From assembly GCA_003526375.1 (NCBI GenBank), contig DPDG01000074.1, positions 1-64,000 of the forward strand: 64,000 bases of DNA, given 5' to 3'. Both the position numbers and the translations under genes were made by a program. Positions 8,823 to 15,885 of this stretch are shown in pieces; within the stretch, counting starts at the first letter, position 1, and every line of letters starts with the position of its first letter. The stretch is from Lentisphaeria bacterium (lineage in GTDB: Bacteria > Verrucomicrobiota > Lentisphaeria > Victivallales > UBA1829). Under the pieces are notes generated by a model, which had not been told where the DNA came from, searched no databases, and saw nothing but the letters and a program-made list of their open reading frames with translations.

Positions 8823-9743
8823 TCAGAGAAAAGATGTCAGATACCGGTAAAGAGATTTCAGAGAAAAAGCCTCATGCAATGCCGTTTTCAAATGCCTGCG
8901 GACGGTTATGCGCGGGAGCGACTCTTTTTTTGCCTCTCTGGCTAATTTGCCATGGAGCGCGGCAAAACGTTTTCTGATGACGGCATCATATTTTCCGCGT
9001 ACATCCGGATGTTTTTCCAGAAATTCATTCAGGATTTTCAGGATCAGGCTCATTTTCTCATAGTTTGTGCTTGACAGATTGGTTGAATGCCGCCTTCTGA
9101 GAAACACTGGTTTCTCTATCGCATGAAGATTTGTCCTGACAGCCAGCTCAAGAGCCAGTTTATAATCATAACCGCATTGCAGGCTCACATCATAACCACC
9201 TGTCTGCCGGAATAACTCCAAAGGCATCAGAGTGCCGCAATTATGCACGATGATATGCAAGATCAGATCGGGAAGAATATTGCCGTTTGGAAAAACCTTC
9301 ATTTTTGATTTTGTCGGAAGTCTCTCCCCTGCGGAGTCAATTGTAATGTACTGCCCGTAACTGCATCCGCCCGGATCATTTGCAAGCGGGGCATACAGCC
9401 TTTCCAGCGCATCCGGCAGAAAAAGATCATCGGAATCATTGAAGACCAGATACCTGCCGCGGGCATGATCCGCCACTTTGTTTTTCGCGGCGGCATCCCC
9501 CTGATTTTCCTGATAAAAATAGCGGACTTCAGGAAATTCCATCCGAATCATTTCCTGCGTTCCATCCGTCGAACCGTCGTCTGCAACAATGATTTCGAAG
9601 TCGCGGAACGTCTGATTTTCCAGCGATTTCAATGATTCTCTCAGATAAGTTTTACGGTTAAATGTGGAAACTCCGACTGTGATCAAAGGGGATTTCTGAT
9701 CCTCATTCCGGTCTCCGTCACTTTTTTTGAGTTCAATCTCCAT
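8823..9743 (-). CDS. family 2 glycosyltransferase
   Basis: This 306-residue GT-A fold enzyme has the N-terminal VGVSTFNRKTYLRESL nucleotide-binding strand, ADDGSTDGT, and NDSDD as the DXD-type metal and nucleotide-sugar site. It lacks membrane spans, so it acts on the cytosolic side, probably adding a sugar to a lipid-linked surface glycan. The start at 9743 is chosen because GAGGG lies seven bases upstream; an ATG at 9749 is too close. Its start lies 25 bases from the left arm of the invertible-segment repeat, and no strong promoter is seen reading toward it in the present orientation, so it may be off here. Confidence 0.9.
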   Translation of the reverse strand: MEIELKKSDGDRNEDQKSPLITVGVSTFNRKTYLRESLKSLENQTFRDFEIIVADDGSTDGTQEMIRMEFPEVRYFYQENQGDAAAKNKVADHARGRYLVFNDSDDLFLPDALERLYAPLANDPGGCSYGQYITIDSAGERLPTKSKMKVFPNGNILPDLILHIIVHNCGTLMPLELFRQTGGYDVSLQCGYDYKLALELAVRTNLHAIEKPVFLRRRHSTNLSSTNYEKMSLILKILNEFLEKHPDVRGKYDAVIRKRFAALHGKLAREAKKESLPRITVRRHLKTALHEAFSLKSLYRYLTSFL

Positions 9744-9768
9744 ATTCATTCCCTCTCATTGCCGGTGG

Positions 9769-9792
9769 TGTCGCATAATACACAATATGTTA
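9769..9792 (+). repeat. left arm of 24-bp perfect inverted repeat
   Basis: This 24-base arm is the exact reverse complement of 10046-10069. It lies 25 bases upstream of the minus-strand GT2 start codon. Confidence 0.95.
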
Positions 9793-9998
9793 AGGTATTT
9801 TGAGCTGAACAGGAGAAAAGGCTGCCCTTTGCAGATGCCATCCCATGCAACGGTAAGCGTCTATGTGCAGAACGATTCATGAATGGAAACATTCATACCG
9901 TGTCTTGCTGTTTGCAATTTTCCATAGATTTTTGAGTCTATTCCTGATACATTTAAAAGAAGATTGATATTTTACGCGTATCGCCGCAGGTCAGCGCC

Positions 9999-10026
9999 TT
10001 GAAAAATTCACTTCATGTTATATACT
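9999..10026 (+). promoter_or_regulatory. sigma70-like promoter inside the invertible segment, reading right
   Basis: TTGAAA (9999-10004), 16 bases, TATACT (10021-10026). Predicted start near 10033, a dozen bases inside the right arm, transcribing toward the GT2-GT4 genes. After inversion the same promoter would read toward the minus-strand GT2 gene. Confidence 0.65.
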
Positions 10027-10045
10027 ATTACCTAAGATATGACAG

Positions 10046-10069
10046 TAACATATTGTGTATTATGCGACA
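10046..10069 (-). repeat. right arm of 24-bp perfect inverted repeat
   Basis: Exact reverse complement of 9769-9792. The rightward promoter would transcribe through this arm. Confidence 0.95.
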
Positions 10070-10154
10070 TTGATCTATTGAAATTGAATGTGAAAACGTT
10101 TCTGGCATTCAGACAGGAGACGAAAACGGGAAGTTTGGCAAAGAAAGAGTTTCA

Positions 10155-10177
10155 GAAAACGGAGCGGCTCCGTTTTC
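10155..10177 (+). terminator. hairpin in the leader between the invertible promoter and the GT2 gene
   Basis: GAAAACGGAGC (10155-10165) and GCTCCGTTTTC (10167-10177) are perfect reverse complements around one base, giving a CGGAGCGGCTCCG core followed by TTTT. It lies about 120 bases downstream of the predicted start and 139 upstream of the gene, so it could attenuate read-through. The short T run makes intrinsic termination uncertain. The rest of 10070-10315 shows no credible gene. Confidence 0.4.
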
Positions 10178-10315
10178 CACGGGACAGGATTCATTCGGCG
10201 GTTTCATCTCAAAAACAGAACCTGTCGTTTTCATCGCCGGATACCGTTTTCATTGGAGCAATGCAAAATAATTTTTCCGGTTTTTAATATTTCATTCAAA
10301 AAAGGAATCTGTTTT

Positions 10316-11167
10316 ATGAGTTCACCTGGAATCAGCGTCATAATCTGCACCTATAACCGGAAAGATGTTCTGGAACGGGCGTTGGCTGCCTACCGGAATC
10401 AGACATTCCGGGATTTTGAAGTGATCGTCACTTCGGACGGTTCATCGGACGGCACAGACGAAATGATGGAAGCGCTCAGAGGGCAGTCCGGTTATCCGCT
10501 TCACTACATCCGGCAGGCGGACAACGGTTTCCGGAAAAGTCTGGCGGTCAATAAGGCGATCCGCCTTGCGACGGGCAGGATTCTGGTCTTCGCGGATGAT
10601 GACATGATTCCGCCGCCGCGCTACCTTGAAAGCTATGCCCGCGTCTTCGATTCCGCCTCCAATGCCGACGCCCTGCTGGTCTACTCCAAATATATCCCCG
10701 TCGATACGGACGATGAACGGTTCACGACAGACAATATCCGCAACGGGAATTACATGAAAAGAGTTTCGCTGTCCGACCGGATTCACCTCTTTTACTGGAA
10801 ACTGAAATACCGCCTTTACATCAGACAGAATCATCCGAGGCGCCCGAAGCTGAACGGAAATAATTTCGCAGTGTCCGCTGCGGCGATCAGGGCAATCAAC
10901 GGACTGGACTCGGATTTTACCGGCTGGGGATATGAAGACGACGACTTGCGCAGACGCCTGCTGGCAATCGGGACAAAGCAGGCGGAAGCCGTATGTTCCG
11001 CATGGAACTTCAATCTCGGTTACTCCAAAGCAAGCAAGACAACGGCTCAGCGTCCCGAACTGCTCGAACGCGCAGCTTACAACAAAGGGCTGGCGTATGA
11101 CGCAAGCCGTCCTGCCCGCTGTGTTCACGGCATGACAGAGGCGGAAGCCGCCGAAATACTTTTCTGA
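10316..11167 (+). CDS. family 2 glycosyltransferase with chondroitin-synthase-like C-terminal motif
   Basis: This 283-residue GT-A enzyme has an N-terminal ISVIICTYNRKDVLERAL, a TSDGSSDGT loop and FADDDM as the DXD-type site. Its second half carries FTGWGYEDDDLRRRL, the WGxED motif of the galactosyltransferase-like Glyco_transf_7C domain found in chondroitin and hyaluronan-type polymerases, where the Glu-Asp pair is catalytic. Start 10316 has AAAGGAA at 10300-10306; an upstream in-frame ATG at 10253 has no good site. It leads a set with the GT4 gene (12 bases apart) and is positioned to be driven by the invertible promoter. Its likely role is surface polysaccharide or glycolipid synthesis. 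Confidence 0.88.
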   Translation: MSSPGISVIICTYNRKDVLERALAAYRNQTFRDFEVIVTSDGSSDGTDEMMEALRGQSGYPLHYIRQADNGFRKSLAVNKAIRLATGRILVFADDDMIPPPRYLESYARVFDSASNADALLVYSKYIPVDTDDERFTTDNIRNGNYMKRVSLSDRIHLFYWKLKYRLYIRQNHPRRPKLNGNNFAVSAAAIRAINGLDSDFTGWGYEDDDLRRRLLAIGTKQAEAVCSAWNFNLGYSKASKTTAQRPELLERAAYNKGLAYDASRPARCVHGMTEAEAAEILF

Positions 11168-11179
11168 GGACGGCACGCA

Positions 11180-12436
11180 ATGATTCATACCGCATTCTTC
11201 ATTCAGGCGATTCGCCCTGAAACAGATTATACCCGGCTGGAAGAAACGGGGAACCCCGGCATCGGCGGAACGGAATTCGAAATTCTCCTGATTGCGCAGT
11301 CATTGGCATGCCGTTACCCGGACTTCCGGATTTCGCTGATCACGCCGGAGAAACTGCGGTTGAATCCGGCGGTCCGCCAGCTGGTCACAGGCGATGCGCC
11401 GCTTTCAGCCGATGCCCTGCGGCGGCTCTGCATACAGGAATCGGTCTCCGTCCTGGTCATGGAGTCCCGCGTCGATTCGGAGTATCTGGAAGCGTTCCGG
11501 CATGATGCGGTCCGCCTGATCCTCTGGGCGCACTGCTTCACCTCCCGGAAACGGATTCATGAAATCGAAAGAAATCCGGCGGTCCGTCAACTGGTATGCG
11601 TCGGGCATGAACAGTTGGAAATGCTGCGGGATCATGACGTCTTTTCCAAAGCCACATTCATTTACAACTGCGTTCCGGTGCCCGCCTCCCTGCCGCAACT
11701 GGTCCGGGAGCATCCTTTTCATGACCGTGAACCTGTGGTCGTTTATCTGGGCTCACTGCATTATATGAAAGGATTTCATCTGCTGGCAGCGGCGTGGAAA
11801 CGGATCCGGTCGGCGGTTCCCGATGCCATGCTGCACGTGCTCGGCGGAAGCTCCTCCGGAACTCTCGGAGCATACCGCATTGCATCGCCGAAATATGAGG
11901 AATTATTTATAAAACACCTCCTTGATGCAGACGGCAGACTGATGGATTCCGTTTTTTTCCACGGCAATTCAGGTGTCGAAAAATGGGAGGTCCTCTGCCG
12001 CGCCAGAGTCGGAGTTCCCAATCCGTCCGGACGGTCGGAAACCTTCTGCCTGAGTCTGGTTGAAATGCTTCTGAGCGGAGCACGCGTTACGACAATCGCT
12101 TCACCGGCGGCACGGGACGTATCCCCGTTCCCGGAGGATCTGTATCAAAAGCCGCAGGCGCTGGCGGACTCCGTCATTGAGTTGCTCCTTGCAGGAAAAG
12201 CCCCGGATTACGAGACGACGGTGCAACTGCTGACCGCCCGTTTCGGGCCCGGCACCGTTCTTGCCCGCTGGCGCGAATGCCTGTCCGCCGTCGCAGAGGA
12301 CAAACCGGTGTTTCCACAGGAAAAACCCGTCGTCTGTCACCCGGATTTTCAGAAACGCCTGCGCTGCATCAATGCGAAACTGCGCAGGCATCTGCCTTTT
12401 CTGCCCGCAATCGGAACGGCGTTTCAGAAATGTTAA
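11180..12436 (+). CDS. family 4 (GT-B) glycosyltransferase
   Basis: This is a 418-residue GT-B protein. The C-terminal Rossmann half carries YLGSLHYMKGFHLL, the start of the GT4 donor-binding domain, and NPSGRSETFCLSLVEML, the E-x7-E-like nucleotide-sugar binding segment. The N-terminal half has a GIGGTEFEI glycine loop typical of acceptor-side GT4 folds. No membrane helix is present. It follows the GT2 gene by 12 bases and probably transfers the next sugar on the same glycan. The C-terminal about 45 residues are basic and may mediate membrane contact. Donor and acceptor are not predictable. Confidence 0.88.
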   Translation: MIHTAFFIQAIRPETDYTRLEETGNPGIGGTEFEILLIAQSLACRYPDFRISLITPEKLRLNPAVRQLVTGDAPLSADALRRLCIQESVSVLVMESRVDSEYLEAFRHDAVRLILWAHCFTSRKRIHEIERNPAVRQLVCVGHEQLEMLRDHDVFSKATFIYNCVPVPASLPQLVREHPFHDREPVVVYLGSLHYMKGFHLLAAAWKRIRSAVPDAMLHVLGGSSSGTLGAYRIASPKYEELFIKHLLDADGRLMDSVFFHGNSGVEKWEVLCRARVGVPNPSGRSETFCLSLVEMLLSGARVTTIASPAARDVSPFPEDLYQKPQALADSVIELLLAGKAPDYETTVQLLTARFGPGTVLARWRECLSAVAEDKPVFPQEKPVVCHPDFQKRLRCINAKLRRHLPFLPAIGTAFQKC

Positions 12437-12482
12437 GGTCAATTCCCCGGATCGTTTTATCAGATTCCGGCATGAAATAAAT

Positions 12483-12511
12483 TTGCTATCACGGCAAGTT
12501 CCCTGTATATT
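12483..12511 (+). promoter_or_regulatory. sigma70-like promoter for the ArnT-like gene
   Basis: TTGCTA (12483-12488), 17 bases, TATATT (12506-12511), 42 bases before the ATG at 12554. It could let the last gene of the glycan cluster be expressed independently of the invertible promoter. Confidence 0.5.
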
Positions 12512-12553
12512 ATCCGGTTTTGATTTGGTATCAACAGTATTGAAAGGTTCATC

Positions 12554-14056
12554 ATGAATTCTGAATGCGGCGGGAAGCAGAAAAGCTTCTTTTCTTCTTT
12601 ATGGGACAGACCGGTAAATCTAATGCTGTTTTTCATGGCGTTTGCAATGGTCTTCTGGACAGTGCAGTGTTCTCTGCTGCAGAATATTCTCGGACTTGAT
12701 ATCCTCGAAACGATAACCTGGGGCGCACAGATGACGCTGGGGCACTCCAAGCATCCGCCGCTCTCCGGCTGGGTCGGATACTTTTTCTCCGTCCTCTCAG
12801 GGCATTCCGACTGGAGTCTCTATTTCGCCGCCCAGCTTTCTCTTATGACCGGCGCGTGGTTTGTTTACAAACTCGCCCGGATGTTCTGGGACGAATATGC
12901 CTCCGCCGTCGCGGCGCTGCTGCTTTTCTTTCTCTTTTATTACACTCCGTCGGAAACGAAATTCAGCACCTATTTTCTTGAGATTGCCCTGCAGCCGGTC
13001 ATGGCATACTGTTTTTTCAAGGCATTGCGCGAACACAGGATTCATCAATGGCTTCTGTTCGGTTTTTTCTGCGGGCTGGGAATCCTGAACAAATATTCGA
13101 CGTTCCTGCTGCTGACCGGATTTCTGCTCATCTTCTTCCTGAACAGGGAATACCGGAAACAGTTCTTTTCATGGGGGCCGTGGCTCGCTCTGGCGACTTT
13201 TCTCCTGGTCATTTCCCCGCATCTGGTCTGGCTTTGGAATCACGACTTTGCCTGCTTCAAACATATCGGCAACAGAATGGAGGAAGAGCACGACTGGACG
13301 CTTCCGCTGCTGGTGATTGCAGCAGCCGCCTATCCGTTTGCAATGCAGGGCGGAGTAATGCTGCTTGCCTGTCTGCCCCGGTTCCAAAGATGGACCCGCA
13401 AAAGAAGAGACACGGAAATTTTCCGCTGGTCGCTGATCCTGACTCTGGTTCCGTCCGTCTTTTTCATTGTGATTGCGCTTTGCGGAAACGATGTGATCAT
13501 GATGTGGTTCTGTTCTGTCGCCTCATGGACCGGCATCGCCGTGGTCGCGGCATTTCCGTTCGTCGTCGACCGGGAAATTTTCAAGCGTGTCTATCTTCTG
13601 CTTCTTCTCTTCTTTTTCTGCATGGCGGCGGGCACGACCTGCGATCTGCTCTTTTCGTCCAGAAAACGGATTCACACCATGCCGTCTGCGATTGTCGATC
13701 CGGCGCTGGCTTTCTGGCACAGCAAACGTTCCGATCCGGTTCCGGTAGTCGTCGGCGAACGCTGGTGGGCGGCTGTGATCGAAAACTATTCCGAGGGACG
13801 CCCTCCCGCATGTGAAGTGAATGATGATGTCTTTTTTGAGTTATACCGTGACCGGATTTTTGAAAAAGGCGCTCTGCTTGCCGGAGATCCCGAAGCGTTC
13901 GCCGATTTCATCAGGAAAACAGGATATCGGGAATTGAAGTTCCAGTCTATTGATTATGAGTTCAAAGCCCTGCTTGGACGCAAAAAGAAAAGCTCTTTCT
14001 CCGTTGCCTATTATCCGTCCCGCGCCGAAAGAGAACAAGCGGAAAAGAAACGCTGA
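12554..14056 (+). CDS. ArnT/PMT-like (GT39/GT83) integral membrane glycosyltransferase
   Basis: This 500-residue protein has about ten membrane helices in its first 370 residues and a soluble C-terminal domain. The first extracytoplasmic loop contains the acidic GLDILETITWG stretch and KHPPLSGW, matching the Asp/Glu plus HPPL pattern of the dolichyl- or undecaprenyl-phosphate sugar transferases (PMT_2/ArnT). Such enzymes use a polyprenyl-phosphate sugar and modify lipid A, glycans or proteins on the periplasmic side. It sits 117 bases after the GT4 gene and has its own promoter-like element. Donor sugar and acceptor are unknown. Confidence 0.85.
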   Translation: MNSECGGKQKSFFSSLWDRPVNLMLFFMAFAMVFWTVQCSLLQNILGLDILETITWGAQMTLGHSKHPPLSGWVGYFFSVLSGHSDWSLYFAAQLSLMTGAWFVYKLARMFWDEYASAVAALLLFFLFYYTPSETKFSTYFLEIALQPVMAYCFFKALREHRIHQWLLFGFFCGLGILNKYSTFLLLTGFLLIFFLNREYRKQFFSWGPWLALATFLLVISPHLVWLWNHDFACFKHIGNRMEEEHDWTLPLLVIAAAAYPFAMQGGVMLLACLPRFQRWTRKRRDTEIFRWSLILTLVPSVFFIVIALCGNDVIMMWFCSVASWTGIAVVAAFPFVVDREIFKRVYLLLLLFFFCMAAGTTCDLLFSSRKRIHTMPSAIVDPALAFWHSKRSDPVPVVVGERWWAAVIENYSEGRPPACEVNDDVFFELYRDRIFEKGALLAGDPEAFADFIRKTGYRELKFQSIDYEFKALLGRKKKSSFSVAYYPSRAEREQAEKKR

Positions 14057-14254
14057 ACCAAAACAGTGATCCGTAAAAAGAAAATATCCGCGGCAGCCGA
14101 CTTTCCTGCGCAGGGTCGCGGCAAATGCACGCATCGGCACCGGAATATTTTTATTGGCATATAATCCAATCATGGAACAATCCGCTTTGAATCCCCCCTG
14201 TATTCCGGTTACAAGACGATATATTTCATGAAATGCGGTATGGAAATTCAAGAA

Positions 14255-14328
14255 TGGAGCGGGTGAAGGGAATCGAACCCTCATACTCAGCTTGGGAAGC
14301 TGGTGCACTGCCACTGTGCTACACCCGC
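14255..14328 (-). tRNA. tRNA-Gly (anticodon CCC)
   Basis: On the minus strand the acceptor stem GCGGGTG pairs with CACCCGC. The D arm is GCAC/GTGC, the anticodon loop is TTCCCAA (CCC, glycine), and the T arm carries GTTCGATTC. The 3' CCA is encoded (14255-14257). The outer base pair of the anticodon stem is a C-A mismatch. The 14057-14254 interval upstream on the plus strand shows no gene. Confidence 0.93.
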
Positions 14329-14390
14329 ATGGGATGTGGTAAGATACTCTGTTTTTTGCTTCAGTCAAGGGCAAATTGCATGGAAATATG

Positions 14391-14424
14391 AAAAAAAAAA
14401 ACGGAACCTGCGAACAGGCTCCGT
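14391..14424. terminator. terminator downstream of the ferredoxin gene
   Basis: ACGGAACCTG (14401-14410) and CAGGCTCCGT (14415-14424) form a nine-pair stem around a CGAA loop. It is flanked by ten A on the left and seven T on the right, so on the minus strand it ends the ferredoxin transcript with a long U run. Confidence 0.88.
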
Positions 14425-14445
14425 TTTTTTGAATCTGAAATGCGA

Positions 14446-14616
14446 TTACTGAGAGATCGCTTCCGCGGGGCATTCGCCGACACAGGCACCGCAGTCAATG
14501 CATTTGCCTTCATCAACGTTCGCTTTGCCATCGACCATAGAGATCGCCTCAACCGGGCACGCGCCTGTACAGGCTTCGCATCCGACGCACTTTGTTTCAT
14601 CAACCTTAGCTGCCAT
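14446..14616 (-). CDS. 2[4Fe-4S] ferredoxin
   Basis: This is a 56-residue protein of the small clostridial-type ferredoxin family. Two cluster motifs are visible, CVGCEACTGACP and CIDCGACVGECP, each C-x2-C-x3... ending in CP, separated by about 20 residues. It carries low-potential electrons in the cytoplasm for anaerobic metabolism, consistent with a gut anaerobe. An ideal AGGAGG site lies about eight bases upstream of the ATG at 14616. Monocistronic, ended by a terminator 22 bases downstream. Confident call despite the short length. Confidence 0.95.
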   Translation of the reverse strand: MAAKVDETKCVGCEACTGACPVEAISMVDGKANVDEGKCIDCGACVGECPAEAISQ

Positions 14617-14802
14617 GATAAAATCCTCCTGTTTTTGGGTTTTTGAAAATATAAAACCAAAGTCCGGTAAGATAGCTCTTCATCCGGCTTTCGTCAAGTT
14701 GTTTCAATGCTTTTTCGCAAGATTTCTGTCTTGAATACATACGGAAAAACCTTCCGGCATGGTTCCGCCGGAAGGTCTTCCTTCAAAAGATTGCGTTGAC
14801 TG

Positions 14803-15519
14803 TTATTTGGCTATGAGACGATCACCCACCCAGCGGTAACTCGCAAGATCAAGATTGATCTCAATCACAGGATACATCCATACGATGTAAGAGGAGTTCT
14901 CTTTTGCATCCCACTCGTATGTTTTTCCGTTTCCGTTGACCGAGGAGAGCTTGACCTGATTATCCTCCCGCGAGTAATGGCGGATCACAATTTTGTTGGT
15001 ATCACGCAGTTTTGCCACGACTGTATCGCCGTTCTGCGCATATTCCCCGCTGGCAACCAGAAGAACCGATCCGGCGGGAAAATCCCCGCACTTTGCAGTT
15101 TCATCCAGCTCAAGGGCGAAATAACCCGGCTTTACATCACGCGCGAACAGAACGCTTTTTCCGCCCAGATTCGTAGCGTAAGTAAAGGGAGATTCTATTG
15201 TCGGATCGAAGTCGGCGATCTGAGAAAAGGTTGCGAGAGGCGCCTTATTGACTTTGGCGGGCTGTTCCACCGCATAAGGAGCCGATTCTTCACGAAGCAT
15301 GTAACGGGGCCTGTCATACGGGTTGCCATGCATAAAAGGCTTGAGTTCGTGACGGAGTTTATTGATCCAGAGCTGCCCACTGATATTTCCGGTCTTGCCG
15401 TTTTTCCAGAAAAGAATGGTGCTGTGAGCAATGCCCAGGTGTTTGGCAAACTGTGTGATATTGCCATAATGGTCAATGGCATTATCAATTGCTGCCAGAA
15501 TTTCAGGAGTGACTTTCAT
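14803..15519 (-). CDS. HTH regulator with degenerate S24 (LexA/CI-like) C-terminal domain
   Basis: This 238-residue protein has an N-terminal HTH (about residues 8-45, with ITQFAKHLGIAHSTILFWKNG) and a C-terminal domain (about 115-235) resembling S24 repressor domains: YFALELD, then FPAGSVLLVASGEYAQNGDTVV. In autoproteolytic members the serine sits in GDSM and a lysine follows in VKR; here these positions read DETA (139-142) and VIRHY (178-182), so self-cleavage is unlikely. The start at 15519 is preferred over an upstream in-frame ATG because the HTH begins there; the site AAAGGG is weak. It faces the SLC12-like transporter across 366 bases and probably regulates it. Confidence 0.72.
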   Translation of the reverse strand: MKVTPEILAAIDNAIDHYGNITQFAKHLGIAHSTILFWKNGKTGNISGQLWINKLRHELKPFMHGNPYDRPRYMLREESAPYAVEQPAKVNKAPLATFSQIADFDPTIESPFTYATNLGGKSVLFARDVKPGYFALELDETAKCGDFPAGSVLLVASGEYAQNGDTVVAKLRDTNKIVIRHYSREDNQVKLSSVNGNGKTYEWDAKENSSYIVWMYPVIEINLDLASYRWVGDRLIAK

Positions 15520-15554
15520 ATGTTTTCCCTTTCGTTTGTCGCTCAGACTATTTT

Positions 15555-15758
15555 CAGAAAAGCTAAACTTTCTGTTTGCATCCCTCTGAGAAAAAAGTGT
15601 TTTCCTGCTTTTCATAACATAGCATAGCAGCAATGCTTTTTCAAAGATGAATGATAAAAATAGTCATTGATTTTTTCTTTTGTTTAAGATAAACCCCTTT
15701 CTATTTTTTTGTTGCCCTCTTTTTACTCAGACACCTGAAAAGTTAAAAAGTTGTTTGC
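15555..15758. promoter_or_regulatory. pair of direct repeats in the regulator-transporter intergenic region
   Basis: Two similar elements, 15555-15579 and 15735-15758, share the pattern GAAAAG-Y-TAAA, four or five bases, then TGTTTGC. A third TGTTTGCC is at 15803-15809, just before the transporter -35 box. They are plausible operators for the S24-like regulator encoded on the left. The remainder of 15520-15885 is AT-rich and non-coding. Confidence 0.4.
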
Positions 15759-15814
15759 CTTAAAGCAGAAAAATAGAAAATATTATCAAAAATTTAATTT
15801 CCTGTTTGCCGGAC

Positions 15815-15844
15815 TTGACAAAATCTCTTCTTCTGCAATATTAA
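15815..15844 (+). promoter_or_regulatory. promoter of the SLC12-like transporter gene
   Basis: TTGACA (15815-15820) followed after 18 bases by TATTAA (15839-15844). The predicted leader to the ATG at 15886 is about 35 bases. A TGTTTGCC element abuts the -35 box. Confidence 0.55.
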
Positions 15845-15885
15845 GGGCAACAAATAAAACACCTATTTTGCGGGAGATGCAGATC

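Larger units (their letters stand above)
9769..10069. other. candidate invertible promoter segment (inverton) bounded by 24-bp inverted repeats
   Basis: A perfect 24-bp inverted repeat occupies 9769-9792 (begins TGTCGCATAATACAC) and 10046-10069 (ends GTGTATTATGCGACA). The match stops sharply at both arm ends. The 253-bp interior contains a good promoter aimed out through the right arm and no coding frame. No target-site duplication flanks the arms. Together with divergent glycosyltransferase genes on either side, this fits site-specific inversion switching transcription, as known for Bacteroides capsule promoters. No recombinase gene is in the window. The alternative is a MITE. The repeat is seen directly; inversion is inferred. 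Confidence 0.7.

Noticed and set aside
9769..10069. Explanation of the 24-bp inverted repeat as a MITE
   Set aside because: Not excluded, but disfavoured: no target duplication at the ends, an outward promoter next to one arm, and placement exactly between divergent glycosyltransferases fit an inversion site better.
10039..10287. 82-codon frame starting near the right arm of the inverted repeat
   Set aside because: No ribosome-binding site, basic low-information product, and it covers the leader hairpin; it looks like transcribed leader rather than a gene.
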